The notes under the pieces are model-generated. The model was not told where the DNA came from and did no database searches. It was given only the letters and a program-made list of their open reading frames with translations. DNA of 64,000 nt, taken from Selaginella moellendorffii. Lineage: Eukaryota; Streptophyta; Lycopodiopsida; Selaginellales; Selaginellaceae. This document shows, piece after piece, positions 43,936 through 54,012 of this stretch (position 1 is the stretch's first letter; each line of letters begins with the position of its first letter). Position numbers and translations under genes: made by a program. The DNA is taken from assembly GCF_000143415.4 (NCBI RefSeq), contig NW_003314262.1, forward strand, positions 2,848,519 through 2,912,518, in the 5' to 3' direction.

Positions 43936-44359
43936 GACTTTGCTTGTGGCTCAAACCCCACCCTTGTTTAGAAATTTGTTCTTGTAACTTCCCTATGGGA
44001 AATGTGAGACTGCTGGCTCGATTGTTGGCGAAGACAATCTCCACCATCACAACATTGTGGCATGGAGATTATCTTCATGAACAAACTGCTGTTTCAGCTC
44101 TAACTTTTATCAGACTAGTAAGCTTTAATTTTCTTGCTCTTTTCTGTCAAATTTGTTTCACCACCTTCGGACTCTTAAAAGAAGTTGCCGTCAAGCAAGG
44201 TAGAAATGCTGGTTAACTTTCGAACTTAGAAGGACTATGCACACGGATTACGCTCCAAGCAATGCATCATAGCCCGGAAGTTGACACTCCAGTGATGTTT
44301 GTTGAAATTTGTAATTATCTTGTCCCGAAAATGTTATTTTTTTCTATTGTTATCACTGA

Positions 44360-44760
44360 CTAATTGAAACTTTTAATGCTGTAGCGCATTGATGATCGAT
44401 ATGCACTTCAAAATCCACCCCCCGTGAGAATGTGTTTCTGACAATAAATTCTTTATCATAAACTGAGTAATGAGATTCAGCACTTGAAAATTTATGACTT
44501 TCAAAAGCAATTACATTATTGTCTTGCATGAGCACAACACTGATTCCAGCATCACTTGCATATGTCATCACTATGAACGACTTTGCAGGATTTGGAAGAA
44601 CAAAGACAGGAGCCGTCGTCACTGCCATTTGCCACCCTGACGTCCAATGGTTCCTTAGTCATCAAGCCCAGCCACTGTAGTATTGCTCTTGACATGAAGT
44701 TGTGAGAACAACCATTATCCAGCAACTCTTGGCCTTTTAACTAACTTATGGCATGCAATT
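44360..44760 (-). mobile_element. Ty3/gypsy protease-RNase H relic, second copy
   Basis: On the minus strand this is the same fused protease and RNase H remnant as at 26221-26575 (APVFVLPNPAKSFIVMTYASDAG, SSAESHYSVYDKEF, then FEVHIDHQ). It is the better preserved of the two: FEVHIDHQ matches the family FEVxTDHQ motif where the first copy reads FEVMSII. Confidence 0.8.
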
Positions 44761-44979
44761 TGTAGCTTTGCACATGTAAATTTTTTGCACGTCCACGTGG
44801 CAAATGTTTATTCACATGAGCATCAATGACTAATCCATGACACATAGCTTCTGAGGGCTCAGGAATGGCTTGGTGTGCTGGGCTCGGAGCATCATGATCA
44901 GAGCAGCCTCAGGTTGGGAGGAGAACTCGCAGCAGTCCAAGAACCATAGCAATACTTGGATTATTCATGCCCAGATTGC

Positions 44980-46479
44980 CCAGAGATGCTTGATTTTTAG
45001 GGTAAAAGTTGGGCTTTTTCCAAAAGATTTGAGATGGGGTTATTATTGGCCTATAAGCTACAATCGGGCTAAACATGCTATTGTAAGCCACAAGGACATG
45101 CAAGTCCTCAACTTGGTGGACATTAAGATACCCCTCCAATATATTTTTCTATCTGCTCAACTACAATATTAATTCTTCCATCATTGCCTTGGGATCCCCC
45201 ATGGCATCTCTTTTTCTTTTGCATTGACATCAATTCATGTAGTGCTTCTTGCAACTCCAAAACCACCACATATCAATCGTGGACAATAGCCACCTCATTC
45301 TTGCTCACTTCTTGAACTTGTTAAATCACTTTGTGGTAGGGATTGTGAAGATTCTAGGCTAAACTATGAGAATCCATTGACACTCACATATTTCGCATGA
45401 GAGGGACCATTCCATTGAGATTTAGTAGCATGGCTAAAAGGAACCTCAGGCATGACCTCAAGCTTCTCTAGAGAATGGTGAGAATACTCTATATCCAAAT
45501 CTTTTTCAGTGGAAAGACATGAAGTCACCTCAGAAAGATTGGTTGCTACTGCCTTGCCACTCAGGCCTTTGACCCGTGCCAATTGTGATCCTTCTACAAA
45601 GTCTCCCACTCAAGGAAAGCTTGCTCTTTCTCACATCCTCCTCACTGTTGAACTCCAAACATACCCATACCACCCTCTTAAGCATCTTTTCCCTTGGCAC
45701 TAGCTAGAGGTGTTGCCATTGGTGTCTTTCCTTGGGTGTGCTCTTTTTCCTTCTCAGCAATATCAATCTCACTCTGCTTTGCTTTGTAGAATATTCACCC
45801 GGTCTTGAATTGGATCTACCATTGGCCATCTACCTACATTCAACTCATCAAGAAGATGCCACAACAATATTGGGTTAGTGATTAACAAAAGAAACTCACA
45901 CTTTAGAAGCTAATTCTCTCCCCCATATATAAATCATCACACAATGTCTCTAATATCAAGAAGGGTGCAATGAACAAACTCATCACTCAAGCTACATGGT
46001 ATGGAAAATCTGACATGTCAGCCTAGTGATGCTTCCCTGATCTCTCACTAATATAACCCTGTCACCCTTTGCTTGCTAGTGGTGGCCTTACAATGCAAAA
46101 CAAGTTTGCACACTTGACTTAGCCTTGCAGTGCACTTAAGATGCCAACACAAGATCTCCAAACATGCTTACTTCGAGGTACTCTAGACACTAAAAGAAAC
46201 ACACTTGCTGTTCAAACAAAAAACCCATACAAAACAAACATGAGCACACTTCAATCCAAGCTATACTCAAGATGCTCATAAGTAACCACACTCACTCTAG
46301 AACACACTAAGACATGTTGTCAAATACAGAATCCCCAAGGGGTGGGGTGAGGTTTGGCCTCACCTAACCCTCACTCCACTCTTATTCTCCAGCTCTGAGG
46401 GATCTCAGAATTCCCTCATAAACCCTAATCCACATCACTACCTACTAGGAAATTGAGAGCTTACTTTGTTCCAAGTAAT
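44980..46479. other. Stretch without a recognisable gene
   Basis: Many stops in all frames; the longest frames are 60-100 codons without family features. Around 46320-46440 is a C/T-rich sequence with TGAGGTTTGGCCTCACC palindromes that could belong to an LTR, but no partner copy was found. Confidence 0.35.
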
Positions 46480-46860
46480 ACTGAGTTAAAAATTCGAGAC
46501 AAGCTTCATGACTTTAAGCAACAAGGTACCCATGTTCAAGAATTTTTATCCTTGGTCTTGGAAGTAGAGGACATGACAAATAAATAAAAAATGCACCAAT
46601 GTATATGGGGACTAAAGAAAGCTCTGTGTAGAGGTTGAGAAGGCCTTACCTAACATTTTTGTGGATGCCATGGAATACTTGCGACATTCATGGCGATCTG
46701 GAGGATATGAACTTTAAAAGGAAGTAGACAGCTAGGAGTCATGGACAAAGAAATTTAAGCAACTGAGTATGGGCTCTGTTACATTTACAATGACCCAGGA
46801 CATCTCTTCTGGTAGTGCCACTTAAGACCAAGAAGACTGGAGAAGTGGCATCCTCCTCCA
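46480..46860 (+). mobile_element. Retrotransposon gag relic
   Basis: 46486-46560 reads LKIRDKLHDFKQQGTHVQEF and then LSLVLEVEDM; about 46630 reads VEKALPNIFVDAMEYLR. A zinc-knuckle remnant C-Y-I-Y-N-D-P-G-H-L-F-W-stop-C (second Cys mutated) lies near 46777. This is the order of a plant LTR-element gag protein, with stops and frameshifts. Confidence 0.65.
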
Positions 46861-47866
46861 CTCCAGCAGCCACGCAAGCAACATCACACCCTAAGCTTCC
46901 GAACGTCTTACCACAGATGAGTGCTGCTCAAGCAAAGGCTAAATTTGGGCTGCACGATACCTTTTGGTTGAAGATTTACCAAAGAATATTCTAGAATATA
47001 CTTTGTTGTCACCCATGCACTATATGCCCATTCTAATTCATACACAATTCAACATAGGCATTGAGCCAATAATATGTAGATCAGAACTTATGTTGCAGGC
47101 TCTTGTTTCTTGGCTGTGAGCAAGTTGCAGCAAACTCATTGTGTAGGTGGAATGGGGTTTGTTCAAACATGTGATGGTATGCAAGAGATGAAAAGTGTTG
47201 GTTGCGGTGGTGTTGGTCTTCCAGAGCCAATGTTAAGTGCTTTGATCAAGAAAGCTGAAGATCATGAAGGTTCCCACCAATCAATCTTCTCCTAGGCATG
47301 CTACAAGGTTGGATCTTATTCTCATTTGATCCTCTTGCTGGCAAGTCCTTGTTCATGAGTACTACCAAATCAACAACAAGGAGCATTTCAATTTGTATTG
47401 ATGAAGGCTTTTTCACATGAGTTTGATCCAAGAGGAAGTTGACAAAGGCAGTTGTGCAGAGGAAGATGTTTTTGAGCGAGAAATCATTATGCAGCTCATA
47501 CAATGGAACAACGTCAGCAACAAGAGCTGCCACAAGCATCGCCAGGACGAATTTTCAGTATCACCAGGACGATTTTCAACACTAGGCCGTGCATTGTCCA
47601 GGCATGGTGGAAGTTATCTTCTAATACAATACATGAGAGCTTGGAATCTTGCTAAGTGACAAAATTTAATAGCTTTCTTGTATGGTTTGAGGATTCCTTT
47701 GCCGGAAGTGAGAGCTGAGAGGTTCGAACAAGTGAAAGTACACTGAGTCACGGTATTCCTAGCAGAAAGCCATCAGGTGTTCAAGCTAGATATCGTGACC
47801 GTTCGCTATTGCATCATCCTGTAAACCTTAAATTGCAAACCCGACTACCGAACAAGGTAAACGTAC
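46861..47866. other. Stretch without a recognisable gene
   Basis: Frames at 47110-47295 and 47417-47659 are short and unrecognised. It may be the remainder of the retroelement whose gag relic precedes it. It also marks where the 3' part of the callose synthase gene should be but is not. Confidence 0.35.
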
Positions 47867-48659
47867 CTCTTCTAGTTTCATGATGGCTTGGGACGCGCCG
47901 GCAGCATCAAGCAGAAGGATGTTGTAGTCCTTGATGTCCTTTTTCTTCTTGGTCACATCAGTGTTCATAGCTTGGATCTGCACAAAATATTGTTGTAAGA
48001 AAAACTATTTTGCGAGAACATAAACAACGAAAAGAAACAATACTTCAGAATCCACTTCCGCTCCGTCTTGCCGTGTCACAGACGTGAGTACGTCAAACAA
48101 AATACCAGCTGTCTGATAAGCTTTCGCAAGCGACGCCCTGTTAATCCAAATCACAGTGAAGCTTTGACATTCAAATTCATGGCTATGAGACCTGTCCTGA
48201 TGGTCGGCCTCCGAAGCCCTGACGTGTTTGTCGTAATAGTTTTGGTAGAAGCGCTGCATCTCCCGCGCATCGCTTCTTTCACGCCTCGCAAGCCTGGAGG
48301 GCTCCTCATCCTGCCCAAAAGAAATAAGAACACCAAGACAGCGAAAAAAAAAGAAAACTCCAGACCTTCTCCAGCCGCAGCAGAAGCGCCGTCTTGAACT
48401 GCCGGACTCCTCGACCACTCGAAGAAGGATCATCATAGTGAGCTCTGTCGTAAGCATAGAATCGACCTATCAATCCACGAGAAGAACATAGATAAGAAAC
48501 CGACCATTCTAAAGAATCGCTATATAAAAACTTACAAAGATAAAGCCACTCGTTGGCTGTCTTGGCAACACGGAGTATGGCGGCAATAGGACCCAAGGAC
48601 GATGGCACGACCTCGCTATCGAATTCGGTCCGGAACGTCCCATCGTCGTCATTGCTCAC
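47867..48659 (-). pseudogene. Callose synthase (glucan synthase-like) N-terminal fragment
   Basis: Five spliceable exons (minus): 48536-48659, 48366-48466, 48192-48310, 48044-48137 and 47867-47977. They encode [92 protein letters not shown] and YNILLLDAAGASQAIMKLEE, which match the cytosolic N-terminus of CalS1-type 1,3-beta-glucan synthases. The family is about 1,900 residues; here only about 180 residues are present and the next exon cannot be found before 47700, where unrelated DNA begins. No ATG was found for the first exon, whose frame opens at a GTG. It is a truncated duplicate. A promoter-proximal fragment of this kind could still be transcribed. Confidence 0.75.
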
Positions 48660-48931
48660 GACGATGGAGATCGATCAGAGGCGGCGTAATATCGAATCTC
48701 TACTCCAATAGATGATGGATCCCAAACCTGCAAGCATTGTGAGCCTGAAATCCTGGACAGGCAGGAGATGCGAGCTCGCTACCTAATCGCCGAGGCGCCA
48801 AAACCCCAGGGTTCTTGCTCCTCGCCTAGACGATGAACAGCGATAGTCCCAGCACGAAAGCCGCCATTTGCTTCTGGCGCTCCCTGCGGGGTGTCAAGAA
48901 CACTTGCGGTTCGATTCTTCCACTCTTAATC
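48660..48931. other. 5' flank of the callose synthase fragment
   Basis: GC-richer sequence upstream (minus orientation) of the fragment, possibly its untranslated exon. No start codon in frame was found. Confidence 0.3.
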
Positions 48932-49690
48932 TGTTGAAAACTAAGGAAGAAGACAAAAACTCTATCACTCAGATATCATCTCATTATACATACACGGGTA
49001 AAAGTCAGATCCACCACGTGTCATCACGTGTCTCAGCCGTATGGTGATCCTACCCCACTCAGCCGAGATCAGCGTGTGAAGGCTGTATCAGAAAAAATAA
49101 ACTAATGCTAAACCACTGTGAATCTATCTCACTCCCCCCACTCAGCCAAGAAAAGCTGAGTTCATGAAATTAGCATTTTGTGGTGTTGAACAACAGTAGC
49201 AGCACATTCCAAGGTACCCAAGCTTGCACACAGCTCAGTTTGTACCAGGACCTGTTAGGAACCAGCATTTTGTTCCATCTCCCCCACTCAAATGTGATCT
49301 CTCCATCAACCTCAAGGCCCTTGCGCACAGCAATTCCCAGGAAGAGAAGAAGCCTCTTGGCAGCATCAGCAAATCTCCAGCCCAAGGTAGCTTTCCCTTG
49401 TAGCAGCAGAGGCATCAAATCGTCTCCAACAGTAGCAAGCAGTGCCACAACCCTTCCAATTCAAATCCAGGCCAGGCTCGATCAAGAACCGCCTCCATTT
49501 TAGGGTTGCCTGCACAAGACAAAATAAACAAGAAAACCTCCATCTTGATATTTGCAATTCACAGCCGCTCTAGATCAGGGGGCTCGTCGTCTTCCTCCTC
49601 TTCCTCCTCCATTCAGCCTAGGGTTTAATCCCTGAGCTCTGATACCATGTTGAAAACTAAGGAAGAAGAGAAAAACTCTATCGCTCGATG
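48932..49690 (-). mobile_element. Small LTR retroelement with truncated 5' LTR
   Basis: TGTTGAAAACTAAGGAAGAA begins at about 48932 and recurs at 49650, followed in both by (G/C)AAAAACTCTATC. On the minus strand the 49650 copy is followed by TGGTATCAGAGCTCAGGG, an initiator-Met primer-binding site directly after an LTR end ...CAACA. The tract CTCCCCCCACTC near 49130 (GAGTGGGGGGAG on the minus strand) fits a polypurine tract before the 3' LTR (about 48932-49125). The internal region is only about 520 bp. The 5' LTR keeps about 40 bp before sequence diverges upstream of the PPR gene. Confidence 0.65.
49170..49448 (-). CDS. Short ORF inside the small LTR element
   Basis: 92 codons: MALLATVGDDLMPLLLQGKA, WRFADAAKRLLLFLGIAVRKG, EVDGEITFEWGRWNKMLVPN. 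It is hydrophobic and unrecognised, with no gag or pol motif. An adjoining frame upstream (minus) begins with an acidic MEEEEEEDDEPP stretch after the primer-binding site. Whether it is translated is unknown; it may be a host-derived or decayed sequence carried by the element. Confidence 0.3.
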   Translation of the reverse strand: MALLATVGDDLMPLLLQGKATLGWRFADAAKRLLLFLGIAVRKGLEVDGEITFEWGRWNKMLVPNRSWYKLSCVQAWVPWNVLLLLFNTTKC

Positions 49691-49714
49691 GTCGAATTAA
49701 GCAACCTTTACTAA

Positions 49715-51991
49715 ATGCCACGTAAGTGGATAACTTATGGGCGAATGGTCAACTCTAAGTCCAAAATGCTTCTTCCGCTGGACGCAGAGGAGTTTGGGGC
49801 TCTTGTGTCAAGATGTGGCAGATCCAATGCCCTGGAAGCAGGCAAGCGCTTGCACGCCCTGATCGCGCAGCTGCGATTCCATGGCCGACATTCGCCCACC
49901 AGGATCGGTAATCTTCTCGTGGACATGTATGGCAAATGCGGCAGCGCGCACGACGCGCGCACAGCATTTGATGCCATCGCCGACAAGAACGTCTTCTCTT
50001 GGGGCTTCTTGATCGCGGCCTATGCTAGCACGGATGAGAGATTTAAGGTTCTTCGGGAGATGTGCTTGGAGGGAGTGAAACCGGACAAGGTGGCGTTCCT
50101 TAGACTGGTGAGGTCTTGCTTGACGCTGGCGCATGGCAACCTTGTTCGATCGCTCCTCGAGGAGTGTGGGCTTAGCAGGGATTTGCAGATTGCCACAGAG
50201 CTTTTGAGGATGTATGGATCACTGCAGGAAGGCCGAATGGCTGGAAATTTTTTTGAGAGTCTTGGACAGAAAGATCTGGTGGCCTGGAACGCGATGATCG
50301 ATGCTCATGCCCAGTGCGGGCAATGCAAAGAGGCATTTGCAATTTACGAGAGGATGCCTTTGCAAGCGGACAAAGTCACCTACACGACGCTTCTTTCATG
50401 CTGTGACGATCTGGTCGATGGAGAAGAGATACATGCTTGTGTAGTGAGGGATGGGATCGAATGGGACGTTGCCATGTCCACTGCATTGGTGCGTTGCTAC
50501 AGTCGCTGCGGAAATCCAGAGAAAGCAGTGGCTGTGTTTGAGAATTTCTCAGGGAACAAGGACGTGGGGATGTGGACTGCGATGATCCTCTGCCTCTCTC
50601 AGAACCAAAAGATCACGGAAGCAATTCAAGTTTTCCGAGAGATGGAACAGCAAGGTTTCCGAGCAAGCAGCTTTACGTTGGTTGCTCTCCTTCAGGGATT
50701 GTCGAGCTCTTCGAAGTCTGGGTTTAGCACAGGCATGATAAACACGATCAGCTCGAGAGCCATGGAGTATCTGTGTTCTACTGGAGGAGATGTTTCGACC
50801 AGGGACGATCTAGTTGTTGCTACAGCACTGGTGAAATGCTTTGGAAGTCACGCGAGAATCAATGAAGCTGAGGAGGTGTTTGAGAGATTTCGACTCTGTA
50901 GATTCGACTTGGTGCTCTGGAATGCCATGGTATGGGCTTATGCCGAGACCAGCAATCCTGAAGAAGCTCTGTTCGTGCTGAAAAAGATGGATCTGGAAGG
51001 TGGTAAGGCTGATACGTTCACGTTGGCGACTGTTTTAACTGCGTGTGCTACCAGTTGCGAGCATGCATTGCTACAAACGAGCTTTCTTCATGATCGAGCG
51101 ACCAGTTTGGGGCTTGGATCCGATCCAGTCGTGGTAGCAGCACTTATCAACTCGTACTCCAAGTCCCAGAGGCTCGGCCTTGCGAGGAGCGCTTTCGAAG
51201 GACTACCGACAGACAAACGAGATGCAGTGGTGTGGAGCTCCATGATCATGGGATATGCAAGATCAGGCCACATCCAAGACGCTCTGGAGATCTTCTCCAA
51301 GATGGATCATCCGGACAAGATCACAATCGCGCAGGTGCTGGATGCCTACGCGGACCTGGCATGCCTCAGCCAGTGCAAGGCCGCTCATCGGGATTTCGTG
51401 TCGCCAAACCAAGAGCTCGAGTCGGAGACAATGGTGGCGAACGCTCTTGTACACATGTACGCGAAGTGTGGGAGCCTGGACGAGGCCAGGAGAGTTTTCG
51501 ACAGGATGAGTTTGCAGTCCAGGAACATCGTCTCGTGGACTGCCATGATCTCGGCTTACGCCCAGCACGGCCGGAGCTCCGAGTCGATGGAACTGTTCCA
51601 GAGGATGCAGCAGCGAGGAGTGGAGCCGAATCAAGTGACTTTCATCAGTATCTTGAGCTCTTGCAGCCACTCGGGCTTGATCGATCATGCAGCGTACTGT
51701 TTCTACAGCATGGAGCAAGATCACAGCTTGGTGGCGTCCCAGAGTCATCTGGTTCATATGGTTGATCTTCTCGGACGGGCTGGGATGCTCAAGCACGCGC
51801 AAGAGATTGGGGAGTCTAGCTCTTCTCGCAAAAGCGAGGAATTGCTTCCGTGCGCGATGGTGGAGAGCTTGCTTGGAGGATGCTACACGCAAGGAGACCG
51901 AGAGATGGCCTCCAAGATTGTGGGAAGAGCGCTAGAATCTCCCTCGGCGTACGTTAAATATTCCAACATTCGTCAGGTCCAGGTATCTTGA
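49715..51991 (+). CDS. PLS-type pentatricopeptide repeat protein (intact)
   Basis: A single exon of 758 residues. PPR motifs run from about residue 25 to 720 (RCGRSNALEAGKRLHALIAQL, LVDMYGKCGSAHDARTAFDAIADKNVFSWGFLIAAYAS, ALVHMYAKCGSLDEARRVFDRMSLQSRNIVSWTAMISAYAQHG, VTFISILSSCSHSGLIDHA) and end in an E-like region (MVDLLGRAGMLKHAQEI, LLGGCYTQGDREMASKIVGRALE). There is no DYW domain. Organellar RNA binding is expected; no clear targeting peptide is visible at the chosen start, and ATGs at 49745 and 49766 are alternatives. It is the only intact member of a four-copy family in this window (relatives at 23175-24702 with 27010-27417, 41924-43935 and 52270-53330). The truncated LTR of the small retroelement lies directly upstream. 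Confidence 0.88.
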   Translation: MPRKWITYGRMVNSKSKMLLPLDAEEFGALVSRCGRSNALEAGKRLHALIAQLRFHGRHSPTRIGNLLVDMYGKCGSAHDARTAFDAIADKNVFSWGFLIAAYASTDERFKVLREMCLEGVKPDKVAFLRLVRSCLTLAHGNLVRSLLEECGLSRDLQIATELLRMYGSLQEGRMAGNFFESLGQKDLVAWNAMIDAHAQCGQCKEAFAIYERMPLQADKVTYTTLLSCCDDLVDGEEIHACVVRDGIEWDVAMSTALVRCYSRCGNPEKAVAVFENFSGNKDVGMWTAMILCLSQNQKITEAIQVFREMEQQGFRASSFTLVALLQGLSSSSKSGFSTGMINTISSRAMEYLCSTGGDVSTRDDLVVATALVKCFGSHARINEAEEVFERFRLCRFDLVLWNAMVWAYAETSNPEEALFVLKKMDLEGGKADTFTLATVLTACATSCEHALLQTSFLHDRATSLGLGSDPVVVAALINSYSKSQRLGLARSAFEGLPTDKRDAVVWSSMIMGYARSGHIQDALEIFSKMDHPDKITIAQVLDAYADLACLSQCKAAHRDFVSPNQELESETMVANALVHMYAKCGSLDEARRVFDRMSLQSRNIVSWTAMISAYAQHGRSSESMELFQRMQQRGVEPNQVTFISILSSCSHSGLIDHAAYCFYSMEQDHSLVASQSHLVHMVDLLGRAGMLKHAQEIGESSSSRKSEELLPCAMVESLLGGCYTQGDREMASKIVGRALESPSAYVKYSNIRQVQVS

Positions 51992-52269
51992 AACCGTGCT
52001 GGCCTCGAGCGTTAGTCGTCCACACCTTTTTACATACATCTGGAGAAGCAAGTTCCCCAACAAACCCTTCCAATCAAATCCGCCCAAAGAGATTTGCTCG
52101 TGGATCCTGAAAGAGCGCTTGGAGGAGACGATCCAGAAGTCCAGAACATCTCAGCTGTCACTATGGCGAATGATTGGAGCGCGGTGGAGTGGACCAAGTC
52201 GTCCGGCTCCAGCATTCGATGGAAGAATTCGATGAAACCTTGCGTCCAGGAGCACGGACATTGCGATCG

Positions 52270-53330
52270 ATGCGGTGGAGTTTGGGGCCCTTGTGTCGAA
52301 ATGTGGGACGCATGCAAGCGCGGCTGCAATTCCATGGCCGCCACTCGCCCACCAGTATCGGCAATCCTCTGGTGGACATGTATGGCAAGCGCACGACAAG
52401 CGCGGGGCATTCGATGCCATCGCCGAGAAAAACGTCTTCTCTTGGGGCTTCAAGATTGCGGCCCATCCTTGCAGCGAGGAGGTGGATGAAGCCGGACACA
52501 AGGTAGCGTTCGTTAGCCTGGTGTAACGCTGGAGGAGTGGCCTTTCAGGGATTTCGCCACATAGATTGCGAGGAAGTATGGATCGCTGCAGGAAGGTTGA
52601 CTGGCTGGAAAAAATTACAGAAAGATCTGGTGGCGATGATCGATGCTTATGCCCAGTGAATTTGCAAGTTTGCCTGCGCGTGGGATCGATTGGGACGTCG
52701 CTATGTCCACAGCACAGGTGAAAAGCTTTGGGAGTCGCGGGAGGATCAATGAAGCGGGCTATGCCGAAGAAGCTGCTCAAAAAGGAAGGCTGATAAGTTG
52801 TGGAGTAGATAAAAGCACGACTGGATCGGATCTAAGCCTCTGCTCGATCGTCAAGAAAGCTCAATAGCTATAGCAAATGCATGCTCGCAACCGCTCGCAA
52901 CTGGTAGCACACAATTAGAACATCCAAGACGCTGGGCCACATCCAAGACGCTATGGAGATCTTCTCCAAGATCGATCATCCGGACAAGATCATAATCGCC
53001 CAGGTGCTATGCGAATCTGGCACGCCTCAGCCAGTGTAAGGCCGCTCATCGGGATTTCATGTTGCCAAACCAAGAGCTCGAGTTGGAGACAATGGTGGTC
53101 AACGCTCTTGTACAGGAAAGTTTTTGACAGGATGAGCTTCACCGTGTGCAATGGTGCAGAGCTTGCTATTGGAGGATGCTACAAGACCGAGAGATTCCAA
53201 GGTTGTGGGAAGAGCACTAGATTTGCTAGTTACGATGGTGAATTTGCTTGTGGCAACAGTAACTGCCAAACTCATGAATGCACGCAACAAACCCTACTCT
53301 TTGCTGTGAAATTTGTTTCTTTTAAGAACT
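52270..53330 (+). pseudogene. PPR pseudogene copy 4, strongly decayed
   Basis: It begins CGGTGGAGTTTGGGGCCC (EFGALVSKCGTHA), parallel to EEFGALVSRCG of the intact gene directly upstream. Short colinear stretches follow with large deletions: AFDAIAEKNVFSWGFKIAA, GIDWDVAMSTAQVKSFGSRGRINEAG, HIQDAMEIFSKIDHPDKI and CKAAHRDFMLPNQELELETMVVNALVQ. Intergenic upstream GCGATCGATGCGG is closer to copies 1 and 2 than to the intact gene. It is probably a tandem duplicate that decayed. Confidence 0.85.
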
Positions 53331-53791
53331 TGTGAGACTGCTTTAAGTATGTTTTACGAAAACATGGCACCAGTTGAGAGATACAATTGCAATTGCTTGT
53401 GCTGCATGGAGCTCCTTGCAACTCAATGTTAACAATAGAAACAATAAAGTTTTAGGGGCAAGATGCTTACCAATCTTGACACAGTGTAAGATCACATCAC
53501 GTTCTCCCTGGGCTTGGAGATGTTCTTCAACACATGGAAGTAAGTTTTGCAAACTTTCAAGAACCTACGGGTATTTATTTCTTGCCAGTTTAATTTTTCT
53601 TCACTCACTTCAATGTAAATGAAAAAAAGAGTAATGGTTTGACAGCTCTGCGCGTATACGAGAACGGTGGTTGTAGTTAATCGGCCTTGGCCCAGGACCA
53701 CTTGATCATGACCTTCATGGAACGTGTGCTCGTATGGCCCAGGGGAGATCCGGAAACTGGTGTAGCCATACGTCGTATCCTCCTGCAAGGA

Positions 53792-53925
53792 TGTTAATTC
53801 CAAAAATGTGGCTGGATGTTCTTGTTCTTCTGCTTCTAATCATCGCCTCCTCATTCTTCGGAAAATCGCAAGCTCAACACAGATAGGAAGGTACCACCAG
53901 AACCAAAGGAATATTGGTGCCAGTG
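53792..53925 (+). pseudogene. P450 N-terminus relic in inverted orientation
   Basis: 53800-53885 reads IPKMWLDVLVLLLLIIASSFFGKSQAQHR followed by a stop, closely matching IPKMCLAFVVVLLLIMIASSFLRKVQAQH of the P450 on the opposite strand. Only the membrane anchor remains. It is an inverted partial duplicate. Confidence 0.7.
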
Positions 53926-54012
53926 GCTCCGGAAAACGATTGTCATTCAAGTCAAAGACTGGATATGTTTGGATCAGCGCACTGATATATAATAGTCCGG
54001 CAGTTGAATTCC

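Larger units (their letters stand above)
41924..44979. repeat. Linear copy of the segment found permuted in the block C insert
   Basis: About 3.05 kb nearly identical to parts of 23175-27417 in opposite orientation: PPR pseudogene (41924-43935), shared non-coding DNA, reversed gypsy relic (44360-44760) and flank to 44979. Homology begins at GTGTCCACATTGCGATCC (41924; reverse complement at about 24702) and ends near CCCAGATTGC (reverse complement at about 25970). Here the PPR gene is continuous across the codon where the insert is opened. Confidence 0.85.
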
